DNA of 13,279 nt from Bacteroides sp. CAG:144 (GTDB taxonomy: Bacteria > Bacteroidota > Bacteroidia > Bacteroidales > UBA11471), in assembly GCA_000434215.1 (NCBI GenBank), contig HF999658.1, forward strand, positions 1-13,279, given 5' to 3'. The position numbers were made by a program, and so were the translations under genes. The notes beneath the pieces were generated by a model. It had not been told where the DNA came from, made no database searches, and saw only the letters and a program-made list of their open reading frames with translations. Numbering within the stretch: position 1 is the stretch's first letter; the number at the start of each line of letters is the position of its first letter. Positions 1 through 13,279 of this stretch are shown in pieces.

Positions 1-143
1 TTGATAGTAAAACACCGCAAAACGCTGAAAATCGCACGGTTTCCTAGTCGTTACCATTACTTTTCAGATACTCCGTTAAATGTTTATTCATCAAACGGTT
101 AGACGAAACCGTTCAGAATTTAAAATAAAAAATACATACTGCT
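1..143. other. Leader region upstream of purD; possible end of an off-window gene
   Basis: No complete gene is visible here. Plus frame 1 is open from base 1 to a TAG at 100-102 (33 codons), which could be the end of an upstream gene. On the minus strand an ATG near base 57 opens a frame that leaves the window, so a divergent gene is equally possible. Codon use decides neither. Two mutually exclusive stems can form: ACGGTTTC (36-43) with GAAACCGT (105-112), or AACGGTT (94-100) with AACCGTT (107-113). No convincing TAnnTTTG promoter element precedes purD. Confidence 0.3.
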
Positions 144-1412
144 ATGAATATTCTGTTGTTAGGCTCGGGTGGTCGGGAAAACGCCCTTGCTTGGAAAATC
201 GCCCAAAGCCCCCGCGTAGAAAATCTGTATATCGCCCCGGGTAATGCCGGAACAGCCCGCATAGGCCGTAATATCGCTCTTTCGGCGACCGACTTTCCCG
301 CACTGAAAGAGTTTGCCATCGGACACGATATCGACATGGTTGTCGTAGGCCCCGAAGATCCTTTGGTAAAAGGGGTATACGATTACTTCAAAAACGATGA
401 CAAATTGAAGCGTATTCCCGTCATAGGCCCTTCGGCCTCCGGAGCCCGGCTCGAAGGCAGCAAAGACTTCGCCAAAGCCTTTATGATGCGGCATCACATA
501 CCGACAGCCCGCTATGAAAGTTTTACTGCCGAAACAATAGATCAAGCATACACTTTCCTCGAGAGCCTCGAAGCACCGTATGTGCTCAAAGCCGACGGGC
601 TGGCCGCAGGAAAAGGCGTGCTTATACTTCCTACGCTCGAAGAAGCCAAAGCCGAATTGAAAGAGATGTTGTCGGGCATGTTCGGAGAGGCCAGCCGCAC
701 GGTGGTCATCGAAGAATTTCTGTCGGGTATCGAATGCTCGGTATTCGTTCTTACCGACGGAAAAAGTTATAAAATCCTTCCCGAAGCCAAAGATTATAAA
801 CGTATAGGCGAAGGCGATACCGGACTCAACACGGGTGGTATGGGAGCCATTTCTCCGGTTCCTTTTGCCGATGAAACGTTTATGAAAAAAGTCGAGGAGC
901 GCATCGTCGTCCCGACCATCGAAGGTCTCAAAGCCGAAGGTATCGATTACAAAGGGTTTATTTTCTTAGGACTCATCAATGTAAAAAACGAGCCTATGGT
1001 TATCGAGTATAACGTGCGTATGGGCGACCCCGAGACCGAAGTGGTGATGCTCCGTATCAAAAGCGATCTCGTCGATTTGCTCGAAGGCGTAGCGCAAGGA
1101 GATCTTGACCGGCGTATACTTGAAGTCGATCCGAGATCGGCTGTTACCGTCATGTTGGTATCGGGAGGCTACCCCGGAGATTACGAAAAAGGGAAAATCA
1201 TTACCGGTATCGAAAATGTATCGGACAGTATCGTGTTCCATGCCGGAACTGCCGAAAAAGAGGGGAACATCGTTACCAACGGCGGCCGGGTGATCGCCGT
1301 CAGCTCATACGGAAATGATAAAACCGATGCCCTGGGCCGCTCTTTTGCCAATGCTTCGAAAATCAACTTCGAGAAAAAATATTTCCGTTCGGATATCGGA
1401 TTCGACCTTTAA
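144..1412 (+). CDS. purD: Phosphoribosylamine--glycine ligase (GAR synthetase)
   Basis: This cytosolic enzyme performs the second step of de novo purine synthesis, joining phosphoribosylamine and glycine with ATP to give glycinamide ribonucleotide (EC 6.3.4.13). The 422 residues match the usual full length. The N-terminal domain starts with GSGGRE (residues 7-12) and has VVGPEDPL near 67-74. The ATP-grasp part shows [13 protein letters not shown] (147-159), a [20 protein letters not shown] stretch (from 213) and the metal/ATP-binding [12 protein letters not shown] (288-299). The C-terminal domain is complete, with [14 protein letters not shown]. The ATG at 144 puts the methionine directly before the conserved [11 protein letters not shown] strand, so the start is secure. 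It is the first gene of a probable operon; the next gene begins 30 bases after its stop. Identification is by family motifs and is very sure. Confidence 0.97.
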   Translation: MNILLLGSGGRENALAWKIAQSPRVENLYIAPGNAGTARIGRNIALSATDFPALKEFAIGHDIDMVVVGPEDPLVKGVYDYFKNDDKLKRIPVIGPSASGARLEGSKDFAKAFMMRHHIPTARYESFTAETIDQAYTFLESLEAPYVLKADGLAAGKGVLILPTLEEAKAELKEMLSGMFGEASRTVVIEEFLSGIECSVFVLTDGKSYKILPEAKDYKRIGEGDTGLNTGGMGAISPVPFADETFMKKVEERIVVPTIEGLKAEGIDYKGFIFLGLINVKNEPMVIEYNVRMGDPETEVVMLRIKSDLVDLLEGVAQGDLDRRILEVDPRSAVTVMLVSGGYPGDYEKGKIITGIENVSDSIVFHAGTAEKEGNIVTNGGRVIAVSSYGNDKTDALGRSFANASKINFEKKYFRSDIGFDL

Positions 1413-1442
1413 AGCGGCCGATAACAGACATTCCGCCTTTAC

Positions 1443-2423
1443 ATGGAATCGCCGACAAACCTCCTATCGAAAATCGCCGACAACCGGCATTATGCACCAC
1501 TTCTATGGTGCATAATGTTGTTGTTGCCGATAGGTGTTCTTATATGGGGAGAAAACGGCAATGATGAGCTGTCCCTGAACGACCGGATTTTATCTTTCGA
1601 CGCCAAATGGAAAATGCAAACGGCGCTATACGTTATTCATTTGACGGCTGTCGTTCTGAGTTGCGCCCTCCTGTTACGGCTCAACAATACCTATAATCTC
1701 ATGCAACAACGTACATGGTTACCTGCCACGTTGCTGCTTTTTTTCAACAGTTGCGTACCGGCATTCGCCCACACGCTCAACGTCGGCATACTACTCTCTC
1801 CCATACTCATCTTGCTGCTGTACCTGCTTTACGGGACATACCAATCGCAAGGCCAGCAAGCAGCCTACGGCATAGGATTGCTTGTCGCCTCGGGAGGACT
1901 GATATGGCCGGCATTCGCCTTTTTATTGATACCTTTTGCAGCGAGCCTCGCCTATATGCAGACATTTACATGGCGGTCGGCAACAGCCTTGATATTGGGT
2001 GCACTTACCCCGGCATGGTTGTTCTTTTGCATCTGTGTCGTATTCGACCTTGCCCCGACTTTTCCTACCGAATCTTTTTTTCTCCCGATCGCCGTAGAAA
2101 ATATCACAGATATAAAAAACACGGGATTTCTCGTCGCAGCGACCATCATCGGCATATGTTGCGGTGTATCGGACAGCTATCTCATGACACGCCATAAAAT
2201 ACAAATATGGCGAAGCAACCGATTCTTATTGCTGTTATTTGCCCTACTTATCCTGCTCTGCACCATCAATCTGCGCTTCCTTGACAGTTATCTCCCCTTG
2301 TTGCATGTAATCATGGCCCAATCAGCCGGTTACTACCTCATACATACGCGCAACCGCTATGTCTTATGGCAAATGGGTATTGTCGCAATCGTTTACTTAT
2401 TTCTATACGCATGGAATTTTTGA
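1443..2423 (+). CDS. Polytopic membrane protein, DUF6427-like
   Basis: A 326-residue, very hydrophobic protein with about ten predicted membrane segments, for example around residues 20-35, 60-80 and many more to the C-terminus. It has no signal peptide cleavage site and no obvious catalytic motif. Its length, the short charged loops and the NDRILSFDAKW-type loop after the first helix resemble the Bacteroidota family DUF6427, whose function is unknown; this assignment is from memory of the family and is tentative. It starts 30 bases after purD and its last codons overlap the next gene by 13 bases, so it is probably cotranscribed with both. An internal ATG at 1515 (residue 25) lies inside the first helix and would remove it, so the upstream ATG is preferred. 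Confidence 0.8.
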   Translation: MESPTNLLSKIADNRHYAPLLWCIMLLLPIGVLIWGENGNDELSLNDRILSFDAKWKMQTALYVIHLTAVVLSCALLLRLNNTYNLMQQRTWLPATLLLFFNSCVPAFAHTLNVGILLSPILILLLYLLYGTYQSQGQQAAYGIGLLVASGGLIWPAFAFLLIPFAASLAYMQTFTWRSATALILGALTPAWLFFCICVVFDLAPTFPTESFFLPIAVENITDIKNTGFLVAATIIGICCGVSDSYLMTRHKIQIWRSNRFLLLLFALLILLCTINLRFLDSYLPLLHVIMAQSAGYYLIHTRNRYVLWQMGIVAIVYLFLYAWNF

Positions 2424-2860
2424 CGTCTCTGAGCGAATGGGGCTATGCCGGACTTTTTATCGCCGCATTCCTTGCCGGCAGTATCTTACCGTTCAGTTCC
2501 GAAGTCGTTTTGGGACTATTATTGGTCGCCGGTTACTCTACGTGGGGCTGTGTCGTCTCGGCCACAGCCGGTAATTGGTTAGGCGGAATAACATGCTATT
2601 ACATCGGACGTTTGGGGAAAACCGCATGGATTGAAAAATACCTAAAACTTTCTCACGAAAAACTCGACAAGACTCAACGTTTCCTGCAAGGGAAAGGTTC
2701 TCTCATGGGATTTTTCGCCTTTGTTCCCGGTGTAGGAGATGCTATCGTCGTTGCTTTGGGGCTCATGCGTGCCAATCTCTGGGGTGTTGCTCTATCGATG
2801 TTGCTCGGGAAAGGAATACGTTATTATCTTATAGCCATCGGTGTGGAATGGATCGTCTGA
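2411..2860 (+). CDS. YqaA/DedA-type small membrane protein (VTT domain)
   Basis: A 149-residue membrane protein resembling the YqaA branch of the DedA/SNARE-associated (VTT) superfamily. DedA relatives are thought to act as lipid flippases or in membrane homeostasis; the role of this branch is not established. Visible signatures are FLAGSILPFSSEVVL (residues 20-34, with Glu31 in the re-entrant-loop region), GNWLGGITCYYIGRLGK (54-70) and a FAFVPGVGDAIVVALG segment (102-117). The frame is open from an upstream ATG at 2366, but the added 15 residues (rich in Arg and Asn) do not look like family sequence, whereas the ATG at 2411 gives a normal N-terminus. With that start the gene overlaps the preceding stop by 13 bases, suggesting translational coupling. 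The family call is good; the biological role is unknown. Confidence 0.85.
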   Translation: MEFLTSLSEWGYAGLFIAAFLAGSILPFSSEVVLGLLLVAGYSTWGCVVSATAGNWLGGITCYYIGRLGKTAWIEKYLKLSHEKLDKTQRFLQGKGSLMGFFAFVPGVGDAIVVALGLMRANLWGVALSMLLGKGIRYYLIAIGVEWIV

Positions 2861-5800
2861 CCCCGATGTCTCTTAAATAAAACGGGGCCCGCGACAATGA
2901 CAGACCCCGTTTTCGGAATAAATATCTCAAAAGAGAAGACTCAATTTGACATTTGCAGAATTTTTATACTCATATCCGATCTGCCAGCCCGTATAATTCA
3001 CGCCGACTGCTAACCAGCTACAAATGCGATAATCATAACCGGCCGAAGCTGAAACGGCAAAACGTGTAGCCGACTCGACGTGAGTGCGAATGATTTCACT
3101 CCCGGGAGCCCCCGAAACACCGTCCTTAGACATTTCCGAAGTACCCAAACCGACCGTTCCTTGTATGTATATCTTATGACGGCCGATCTGCAACAAATCT
3201 CCTCCCAAACCGAGACCGATCATATAATCGTGCGTACTATTACCCACTGTATAACCCAACATATTCCCTGAAAATTCATATTCGACAAACTCCGACGCAT
3301 CGTTTACGCCGGCATGGAAATTAGCGACAGCAAAGAAACGGTTATGTACATAGTACTTATATTCCACACCTACATTATAGCCTTTTCCCACCCACATTTC
3401 GGGAAAATGTTCATAGCCTGCAAACAAAGCAAATTGACTGGAACCTTTCTGCGCCTCGGCCGAAATAACAAAGAACACACTCAACAACAAAAGAAAAATC
3501 TTTTTCATCTTTTACTCATTACTATTCTACAAAATATGGATTGTTTAATCGCTGCAAATTTAACGCTATTTCCTTATCGGGAACATGATATTATCTATTT
3601 CATTTCCGATCCTACTTTTTCTCCGATAATAAAAAAAGTTCCCCGGAAATCTCCGGGGAACTAAATATATGAAAGAAACAGACTTTACTACTAAGCAGCC
3701 TCGTTTGCCACGAGTTTGGCAAATTTCTTTTTCATCATTTCGTATGCAATAGGAACGGCAACGAAGAGGGTAGAGAATGTACCCGTTATCACACCCAGCA
3801 ACATAGCGAAAGAGAAACTACGGATCGTATCGCCACCCAAGATAAAGATACTGAGCAACACAAGAGCGGTACTCAACGATGTACTAATGGTACGCGACAG
3901 CGTACTATTGAGTGCATCATTGATAACCAAGCCGCGATCCCGTTTCGGATAGAGACCTATCACCTCACGCACACGGTCGAATACTACCACTTTATCATTT
4001 ACCGAGTAACCGATATTGGTAAGAATTGCAGCAATGAATGTCTGGTCGATTTCCATCGAGAACGGCAACAAGCCGTTGAAAATCGAGTAAACCGACAAGA
4101 TGATCAACGTATCGAACGCCAATGATACAAGTGTGCCGACACTGAATGCCACGTCGCGGAAACGCAACAGAATGTAAAGCGCGATAGCAATAAGCGAAAT
4201 GATAACCGCCCATATAGCTCCGATAGTAATGTCCTCGGCAATGCTTGGACCTACTTTCTGGATACTCATCACGTTCTCGGTCTCAAAAGCCTCTTGGGAT
4301 TTACCGCCCACTTCGTCTTTGAGACCTTTGTAAATCATCGTCAGGATTTCTTCATCGATAGCATCGTCCGATTCCTCGATACGATAGTTCGTCGAGATAC
4401 GCACTTGATTATCACCGCCGATCGTGATGACGGTAGGAATATTTTCACCGAATTCGGGTTTGAGCAAATTGGCTATTTCTTGTGTATTCACTGACTTATC
4501 GAAACGCACGATATAGTTGCGTCCGCCCGAGAAATCGATACCTTTGTTCAACCCTCTCAAACCGAACGATACACCGCCGATGATAACCAATACCAAACAG
4601 ATGATATATCCTTTCTTACGTGCGCCGAGGAAGTTGATCTCGGGATTTACCAGCAAATTGCGGGTCATTGGGGTCGTAAAAGAGAGATGCTTGAACCAAT
4701 TCTTTTCCAAACCTTTTTCATAGAAAAGACGGGTCAAGAACACGGCGGTAAAGAATGAGCAGACGATACCGATAAGCAACGTCGTAGCAAAACCTTTGAT
4801 AGGACCGGTTCCGAAGTAGAAAAGGATAATACCAGTGATAACCGATGTCAAGTTGGAGTCGAAAATAGCCGAGAAAGCATTTTTATAACCGTCGGCAATC
4901 GCATTTTTCAAGCTCTTACCGGCACGTAATTCCTCTTTGGAACGTTCATAAATCAACACATTGGCATCGACGGCAACTCCGAGCGAAAGAACCAAACCGG
5001 CAATACCCGAGAGAGTAAGCACCGCTTGGAACGATGCCAAAATACCCATCGTAAAGAACAAGTTGAGAATAAGAGCCACATTAGCGACCAAACCGGGAAC
5101 GACACCATATACACCGATCATATAGATCATGAGCAATACCAAAGCGAAAATAAACGAGATGACACCGCTACGGATAGCCTCTTGTCCCAACGACGGGCCG
5201 ACGATGTCTTCTTGTACGATTTTCACGCTGGCTGCCATCTTACCGGTCTTCAACACATTGGCCAAGTCTTTGGCCTCTTCGGGAGTGAACCCGCCGGATA
5301 TTTGCGAAGAACCGTTCGGAATCTCGGTATTGACAACCGGGAAAGAATAAACATGGTCATCGAGAACCACGGCAACGCAACGACCTATATTCTCACGCGT
5401 AAGTTGAGCCCAGATTTTGGTACCTTCGGCATTCATCGACATGCTTACGACAGGCGCATTTGTCAACGGATCGAAGTCTTCGCGAGCATCGTTGATAACA
5501 TCGCCTTCCAACGCAGGACGGCCACCGGTGCTCGATTTCAAAGCGACCAGTTGATAATATTGTTCTTTCTCGTCGATCGATTTTACCGACCAGCAGAAAC
5601 GCAGATTGGCAGGAAGCATTTCGCGTACTTGGGGCATGGCAAGGTAAGAACTTACAGCTGCCGTATCGCGGTAATGCGCATAACCCACAGCCGGATTGGC
5701 CATAGGCTGCCCGTTTTGAGAAAGAGCGGGTTGCAAACGCGAGAAAAGAGGATTCTGACGTTTCCACAACTCCACTTCTTCACTTTCTTGCGTCAATTCG

Positions 5801-8800
5801 GAAAGATCCCCGCCTGCGCTCTTTTCCTCAGCCACAACAGGTTTACCATTGTTTTCCATACGGGCGATCATCTCATTGGCTGCTGCCAGACGGGAATAAA
5901 TCTCATTCAAATTATAGGTTTCCCAAAATTCGAGATTGGCACTACCTTGCAGAAGTTTACGCACACGTTCGGGCTCTTTCACACCGGGAAGCTCCACAAG
6001 AATACGACCGTCTTTTTCGAGACGCTGTATATTGGGAGCAACCACACCGAAACGGTCGATACGGGTACGCAATACATTGAAAGAGTTGTCGATGGCACTG
6101 TTCAATTCCTCACGCAAAACAGCAACGACTTGGTCATTGGTAGCACTCGGAGCAATTTTTTCTTTCAACTGATAGGTACTGAAAATCGATGCCAACCGGA
6201 TATTCGGATCCAATTTTTTATATTCATCTACAAAAATCGCCAAAAAGTCGGAGTTGTCGGCCTGATTGGCCGTTGCAGCGTCGAGAGCCGCATTGAATTT
6301 GGCGTCGGGATTGTTATTGGAAAGCGATCTCAGCACATCAGCAACCGAAATTTGCAGCGTTACATTCATACCGCCTTTGAGGTCCAAACCCAAACCGATT
6401 TCCATCTCATTACACTGTTTCAAAGTGTAATAACCAAGATATACTTTCTCGGTTGCCATAGAATCTAAATAATTCTTGTAAACGACAGGGTCTCCATTGG
6501 AAATCTCTTCGGCTTTCTTGTTATAGTAACGAGTTACAAACGAGAAAGAAATGTAGAAAAGGCATACCAAAGTAAGCAGAACTGCTAAAACCCTTATGAA
6601 TCCTTTGTTTTGCATTGTGATTATTACTTTTTATGTTTTTGATAATTAATTTGTGCAATTTGATTTAAGGTGCAAATATATGGCTTTTTTCGGTTACGAC
6701 TGCAAAAATACTAATTTTTGTCATCTGCGAAGTCAAAAAGAAGTTATATTTCAAGGGCAAAAGCGCTTTTTCCGCATCTTTGTCGTATCTTTGTCTGAGA
6801 TTATCCGGAAATGAGTTTGAACCGTTATTCCCACAACCGGCCGACCAAAGGCCTTGCCATCGCTCTTATCGTCTTTATCGGAGGGTGGAGCATTTCTTGC
6901 GCCAATATGGGACGCCCCGGAGGCGGGCCCAAAGACGAAACACCTCCGGTACTGAAAAAAAGCACACCGCTGGCCGGAACTCTTAATTACAACAAAAACA
7001 AAATCGTTCTCGAATTTGATGAAATCGTTCAAGTCGAAAATCCGAGCGAAAAAATCATCATCTCTCCCCCTCAAACCAAGATGCCACAAGTGTCGACACT
7101 GGGACGTACCGTAACGATCACACTGAACGATTCGCTGATTCCCAACACGACCTATACGATCGACTTCGGCGATGCCATCGCCGACAACAACGAGAAAAAT
7201 AAAATGCAGGATTTCAGCTTTTATTTTTCGACGGGCGACCATATCGACACACTCGAAATGTCGGGTACGCTGCTCAATGCTTCCAATCTCGAGCCGATAA
7301 GCAACATGCTGGTGGGTATCTATTCCAATCCCAGCGATACGGCATTCACCACCCAGCCGTTCCTACGCATGGGACGTTCCGATGAATACGGACACTTCAC
7401 CGTACGCAATATCGCCGCAGGGACTTACCGCGTCTTCGCTTTGAAAGACGGAAACCGGAATTACTTCTTCGACAACGCCACCGAAGACCTCGCATACCTC
7501 GACACGACATTCACGCCCACCGTCAGCATGGAATGGCACAGCGATACGCTGTGGGTCGACACTATCACGGTCGATACTATCATCACGACACTACAACCTC
7601 ATTATATGCCCGACAATATCATCTTGCGGGCATTCAACGAAAATTACAAAGCCAGCTATTTCGAGAAATACGACCGCTCCGACCGGCATCGGATCACACT
7701 TTATTTCTCGACTGCCCAAGATTCGCTGCCACGCATCACGCCATTGAACTTTTCGGGTGAAGACTGGGCTATCATCGAAAAGAGCAAAACCAACGATACC
7801 ATTACCTATTGGTTGCTCGACTCGCTCATATACAACATCGATTCCCTGCGCATTGCAGCCCAATACCTCCGTACCGATTCTACCCAACAACTCGCGCTCT
7901 ACAACGACACGATGCTTTGGGCATTCCGCGAACGAAAAACCCACACCCGGGAACGGAGAAAAAAAGACAACGACACTCTACCGCCTCCCATCGAATTCAT
8001 GGCAATAGATAATCGAAGCGGATCGAGCGTCGATATTTTCGCACAACCGGCTTACATTTTCGCACAACCGGTGAAGTACATCGACACCACGGCAGTACGG
8101 CTCGAGCGCAAAGTCGATACTTTGTGGGTCGAAGTCGACGATTACACGTTCTTACCCGAAGTCGATAAACCGCGCACTTACCGGTTGAAAAACAAATGGG
8201 TATCGGATGGCGAATACCGTTTTACACTCGACTCTCTGGCTGTGGAGGGAATCTACGGCAACCCTACCAACACAATGGAACACACCTTCAAGGTAAGAGC
8301 AGTCGAGGAATACGCCAATCTCCTCGTCCGTACGATAGGCGTAACCGACCATGCTTTCGTCGAACTGCTCAACAACTCCGACCAACCTATCTACAAAACA
8401 CCGGTGAAAAAAGGGGCTGCACTGTTCCGTTATGTCAACCCGGGAACTTATTATATGCGACTATGCATCGACAAGAACGACAATGGGGTGTGGGATACCG
8501 GAAATTACAAGGAAAAACGGCAACCCGAAGAAGTTTTTTATTATCCCGGTAACTTGTCTTTGCGGGCCAACTGGGACGTGGACCAGTCATGGGACGTCTA
8601 CGCCACACCACTCGACGAACAGAAACCTTATGAAATCATAAAGAACAAACCGAAGGAAACGAAAAGCGAGGAAATCCCCGAAGAAGAACAAGGCCCGATA
8701 TATTCCAACCAACCCACCATCACCGGAAATCGGAATATCCGCTGACAGCAGGAGACGTCACCTGTGAGAATCTTTTTCTCATGACAATCCTTTCCACAAA

Positions 8801-11800
8801 ATTTTACACATATAGCGCATTTTGTTAAAAAAAGCGTTACATTTGCGGCTTCAAAAATTTTAAGGTAGTCATGAAGATTGATTTTCAGCCTAAATTGTTC
8901 GAAGGCTTGCGCCACTATTCGCGCGAAAAATTCATCGCCGACCTTATGGCCGGAATCATTGTAGGAATCGTTGCGCTCCCTCTTGCCATCGCATTCGGTA
9001 TCGCTTCGGGCGTTACTCCCGAAAAAGGTCTTATCACTGCTATCGTCGGCGGATTCATCGTATCGGCACTGGGAGGAAGTTCGGTACAAATCGGCGGACC
9101 GACCGGGGCGTTTATCGTCATCGTATTCGGTATTATACAAGGATACGGGCTCGAAGGATTGGCTATCGCCACAGCTATGGCAGGCGCCTTACTGGTCTTG
9201 ATGGGTCTTTTCCGTTTGGGCGGTATCATCAAATTCATTCCTTATCCTATCGTCGTGGGTTTCACCAGCGGTATTGCATTGACCATCTTCACGACACAAA
9301 TCAAAGACTTGCTCGGACTTACGGTCGATAAACTCCCCGCAGACTGTCTTTCTCAATGGGCGGTCTACTTCCAACATCTCGACTCAATCAACCCCATATC
9401 GCTTCTCATCGGCGTGGGAAGTATCCTTATCATTGCCGTCATGCCCAAAATATCCCGTAAAATTCCGGGATCGCTGGTTGCTATCATCGTCATGACCGCC
9501 GTGGCCTACCTCTTGAAAGAAGTCGGTGGCATAAGCGGAATCGAAACCATCGGCGACCGGTTCAACATCAGCAATGAAATACCCGAACCGCAGCCTCTCC
9601 ACATCAATATGGAGACTATCAACCAGCTCCTCTCCCCGGCATTTACCATCGCCATATTATGTGCGATCGAGTCGCTGCTCTCAGCGACTGTCGCCGACGG
9701 TGCGATAAGCGAGCACCATAACTCCAATACCGAGCTGATAGGTCAGGGTGTGGCCAACATCGTCGTTCCTTTCTTCGGCGGGATTCCCGTAACGGGAGCG
9801 ATCGCCCGCACCATGACCAATATCAACAACGGCGGACGCACCCCGGTTGCCGGCATTATCCACGCGCTGGTACTGCTTGCTATCTTCCTGCTGCTCATGC
9901 CGCTTATCGAACTGGTTCCTATGGCTTGTCTGGCCGGAGTTCTCGTCATCGTCGCCTACAACATGAGCGGCTGGCGTACCGTACGCTCTCTGCTGCGGAA
10001 TCCCAAGTCGGATATTGCCATTCTCGCCACGACATTTATCCTCACGGTCGTCTTCAACCTCACCATCGCCATAGAAATAGGTATGCTGCTGGCTGTACTG
10101 CTCTTCCTGCGCCGCGTCTCCGAAAACGTACAAGTTTCGGTACTGAGAGACGAACTCGATGTAGCACAGGGCACGGAAATGACCCAACACGAGACATTAA
10201 ACATAGCCAAAGGCGTGGAAGTATATGAAATCAACGGCCCGTTCTTTTTCGGTGTCGCGACAAAATTCGACGAGGTGATGCGCGAAATGGGCGACAAACC
10301 GGTCGTGCGCATCATTCGCATGCGCAAAGTACCGTTTATCGATTCTACCGGATTGCACAATCTGCAAATACTCGTAGAATCATCGCATCGTGAAGGTATA
10401 CGGGTTATACTCTCCGGAGTCAATCCTTCGGTACAGGAGACCCTTCGAAAATCGGGTCTGAACCAAATCGTCGGCAACGAAAACATTTGCGACCATATAT
10501 CCAAAGCTGTAGAAAAAGCCAATGCTTTCGTCGAACTCAACGAGAAACTGAAACAATAATCTTTCCCACAATAAAAGAGTAACGGCTGTCTCCGCAAGGA
10601 GACAGCCGTTACTATCATCAGTAGGTCGATCATCGGAAAAACAATTCTAATTCTGTCGCACCTTTCCGCGTGGAAGATGCTCCAACATAATAGTACGTTT
10701 CGTTTTTAAACGAACTATAAAAAGGGCATCGTCGCTGCTGACCCGCAAATAACTGTCGGGAAAACGGGGTACGACGATTCTAAACCCACGATCGTGAGCA
10801 TAATCCCAAGAATACACCCACTTGTCCCAATAAACGGTCCGGCCTTCCTTGTCCTTAAAGATGATCACATCTTGCATATCGGCATCGGCAATAACACCGA
10901 ACGATGCCATCACCTCTTCTGAACAACCGTTTTCATAATAATACATCGTGTCCCACTGAAACGGGGTGAGACGGGACAGGTCGACAATGGTATCGCTTGT
11001 ATTCCAACCGGCCAGCATCATTCGGTCGAAATAGTTATACTCGTCCCTGTTGCACCGAACGAGACAAAGCAATATACTCACTCCCACATAGCATAAAAAA
11101 ATCAACATGACATTCTTTATGCCTCTCAAAATCCGTTTAATCAGAGTAAGAATAGAAATACGCATCATTATTCTTTTTTGTTAACATTCCGTTCTCGCCT
11201 ATCATTTCAAATATGCTCTTGGCTTTTTCATATTTATCCTGAGACAAAAGTTTCCTTTCGATTCGCCATTTACCTTCTTCATATTCGGTAGCCGTGTACA
11301 AGCCGTCCCGATAGAAAGTTTCCAATACTTGGTTGGCAAGGCCTCTCATACTACTATCCCCATGTTGTATACCTATTTCTCTCCCTATAATATTATTCAG
11401 CAAATCGGCTGTTTGGTCTGCTTCGGCCAAATTGTCAAATTCCATTTTCTGCAAATCGGCCATCGGATTCCTCTCATGAGCGGCACCGGCCTTCCATGCC
11501 GTTAACGGACCGAACTTGGAAGTGATTTCCGCCTGCCACAAAGCATGTCGAAATGCCCCAAGTTCACTCCCTTCATCAAGAGCATCATCAGATATACTAT
11601 ATTTATTTTTCTCAAAACCTCCATTTACGGCAAAATTACTTGCCTTAGTGGAAAGATTATTAGAATTTTTTCTATATACACCTATATTCAAAGCCGTTTT
11701 AGGTTGTTGTATAAAAAAAAATGTCTCTTTTACCCCCGGACGCAATCGTGAATTATATATACTTCTCTCCACCACAGATAGCCCCTCCGGTACAGGTGTC

Positions 11801-13279
11801 CCTCCCGTAGGAGCAAATTGTTTTATCAATTTATAACTGTCTCTCAAATTATTAGGTTTCCCAACTATACTGGGAGTCGAATCGGGCATATCTTCTATTT
11901 CGGAATAGCCCAAATTCTTCACATGCATATCCGTTTGTCGCAAGGTATCACCGCGCAAAGGAATAGTCGTCATAGGGAAATAATTTGAATCTCCTATCGG
12001 GAATGAAAAATCGGTGTTACCATACGGGAACTCTGCTTCTTTCACCTTGTCTTCCGATCCTTTCCCACCTACGTCCCAAATACTATATCCCCACCGTATG
12101 GGATATTGGCTGTTTTTTTCTGTTTTCAGCTGTAATGCATTACGGTACATAGGAAAAAATTGTTTACTTTGTAACGAGGAGTCCAAATTTCTATCGGTCT
12201 CCTTTCGCAAAGATAGCATTTTTCCCGAATCATCATCTGTCCCGGGGTTACATACGCGAAAATCATCTCTCTTTTTTTTATTTTCATCGTACCATAACGA
12301 TGAAAAAGCATTTTTGTCGGAATATAAATCGGCCATAAATTTTATTTTTGAATCTATTTCGGGCAAAAATATCTTCACAAACCATCTTTCCTATGCGATA
12401 TTTATACAAAACGACTCATCATTTTCACAGGATAGTTTCCAAAGCCCATGCTGCTGTTCATACCCTATATCGATTTCCATTTCAGACAGAATTATTTTCT
12501 TTCGATTATCTTCTTGCACAACTCACAAAAAAGATGTTACTTTGCAGCAACGATATGTGGATGGATTTGGCTGCTTGCAACCACACTAAAAAACTGCTAA
12601 AACGGTAACACTTTCTGTCCCGGCGAACCGGCCGGAAAACCGCACCGCATTTTTATCTCTCTCCATCTCTTATCGAAGTTGTTTTTAACCGTAAAATACG
12701 ATAAGAAATGAACTATCTGTTTACCTCCGAATCGGTATCGGAAGGACACCCCGACAAGGTGGCCGATCAAATTTCCGACGCCTTGCTCGACGAATTTCTC
12801 GCTTACGACCCCCAATCGAAAGTCGCTTGCGAAACACTGGTAACCACCGGGCAGGTCGTCCTCGCCGGTGAAGTAAAATCGCGTGCTTACATCGACTTGC
12901 ACGAAGTCGCCCGACGCGTCATCAACCGCATCGGGTACACACGCAGCGAATATAAATTCGACGGCGACTCCTGCGGAGTATTCTCGGCCATACACGAGCA
13001 GTCGGCCGACATCAACCGGGGAGTAGAACGTTCCGAGTCCATGAATCAGGGTGCCGGAGATCAAGGAATGATGTTCGGTTACGCCTGTAACGAAACCGAC
13101 AACTACATGCCGCTCGCGCTCGACCTCTCGCACCTGCTGTTGCGCGAGCTGGCAATGATACGCCGAGAAAAGAACGAAATGCCTTATCTGCGTCCCGATG
13201 CCAAATCGCAAGTTACGGTCGAATACGACGAGCAACACCGTCCCGTGCGCATACACACCATCGTCATATCGACCCAACA

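Overview
The window looks like a stretch of chromosome from a member of the Bacteroidales (Bacteroidota). The evidence is a fused SecD-SecF gene of 974 codons, several promoters with the Bacteroidota -7 element TAnnTTTG, almost no Shine-Dalgarno sequences, an outer-membrane barrel protein with a cleavable signal peptide and terminal Phe, and an Ig-like lipoprotein family typical of this phylum. Genus cannot be decided from the sequence alone.

Layout. (1) 144-2860, plus strand: purD, then two integral-membrane genes (a DUF6427-like polytopic protein and a YqaA/DedA-type small membrane protein). They are tightly spaced or overlapping, so probably one transcript. (2) 2879-3661: a hairpin shared by convergent genes, a small outer-membrane beta-barrel gene on the minus strand with its own promoter, then the strong intrinsic terminator of secDF. 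(3) 3691-6615, minus: secDF, divergent from (4) 6811-8745, plus: a large Ig-like lipoprotein. (5) 8871-10559, plus: a SulP/SLC26 anion transporter with a STAS domain. (6) 10647-12336, minus: an AT-richer accessory pair, a 399-residue protein with a C-terminal RHALW...AHE...DLLNN domain as found at the C-terminus of Rhs-type polymorphic toxins, overlapping a small membrane-anchored protein that is a candidate immunity protein. (7) 12514-13279, plus: promoter, a SAM-II-like riboswitch, a hairpin touching the start codon, and the first 190 codons of metK, which runs off the window.

Most of the window is housekeeping: purine synthesis, protein export, anion uptake and S-adenosylmethionine synthesis. 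The two parts worth most attention are the toxin/immunity-like pair inserted between sulP and metK, and the metK leader, where the enzyme that makes SAM appears to be controlled by a SAM-sensing pseudoknot. The toxin-like gene is preceded in frame by a single TAG and a further open stretch, so it may have lost an N-terminal part. No tRNA, rRNA, CRISPR array, insertion sequence or attachment site was seen.
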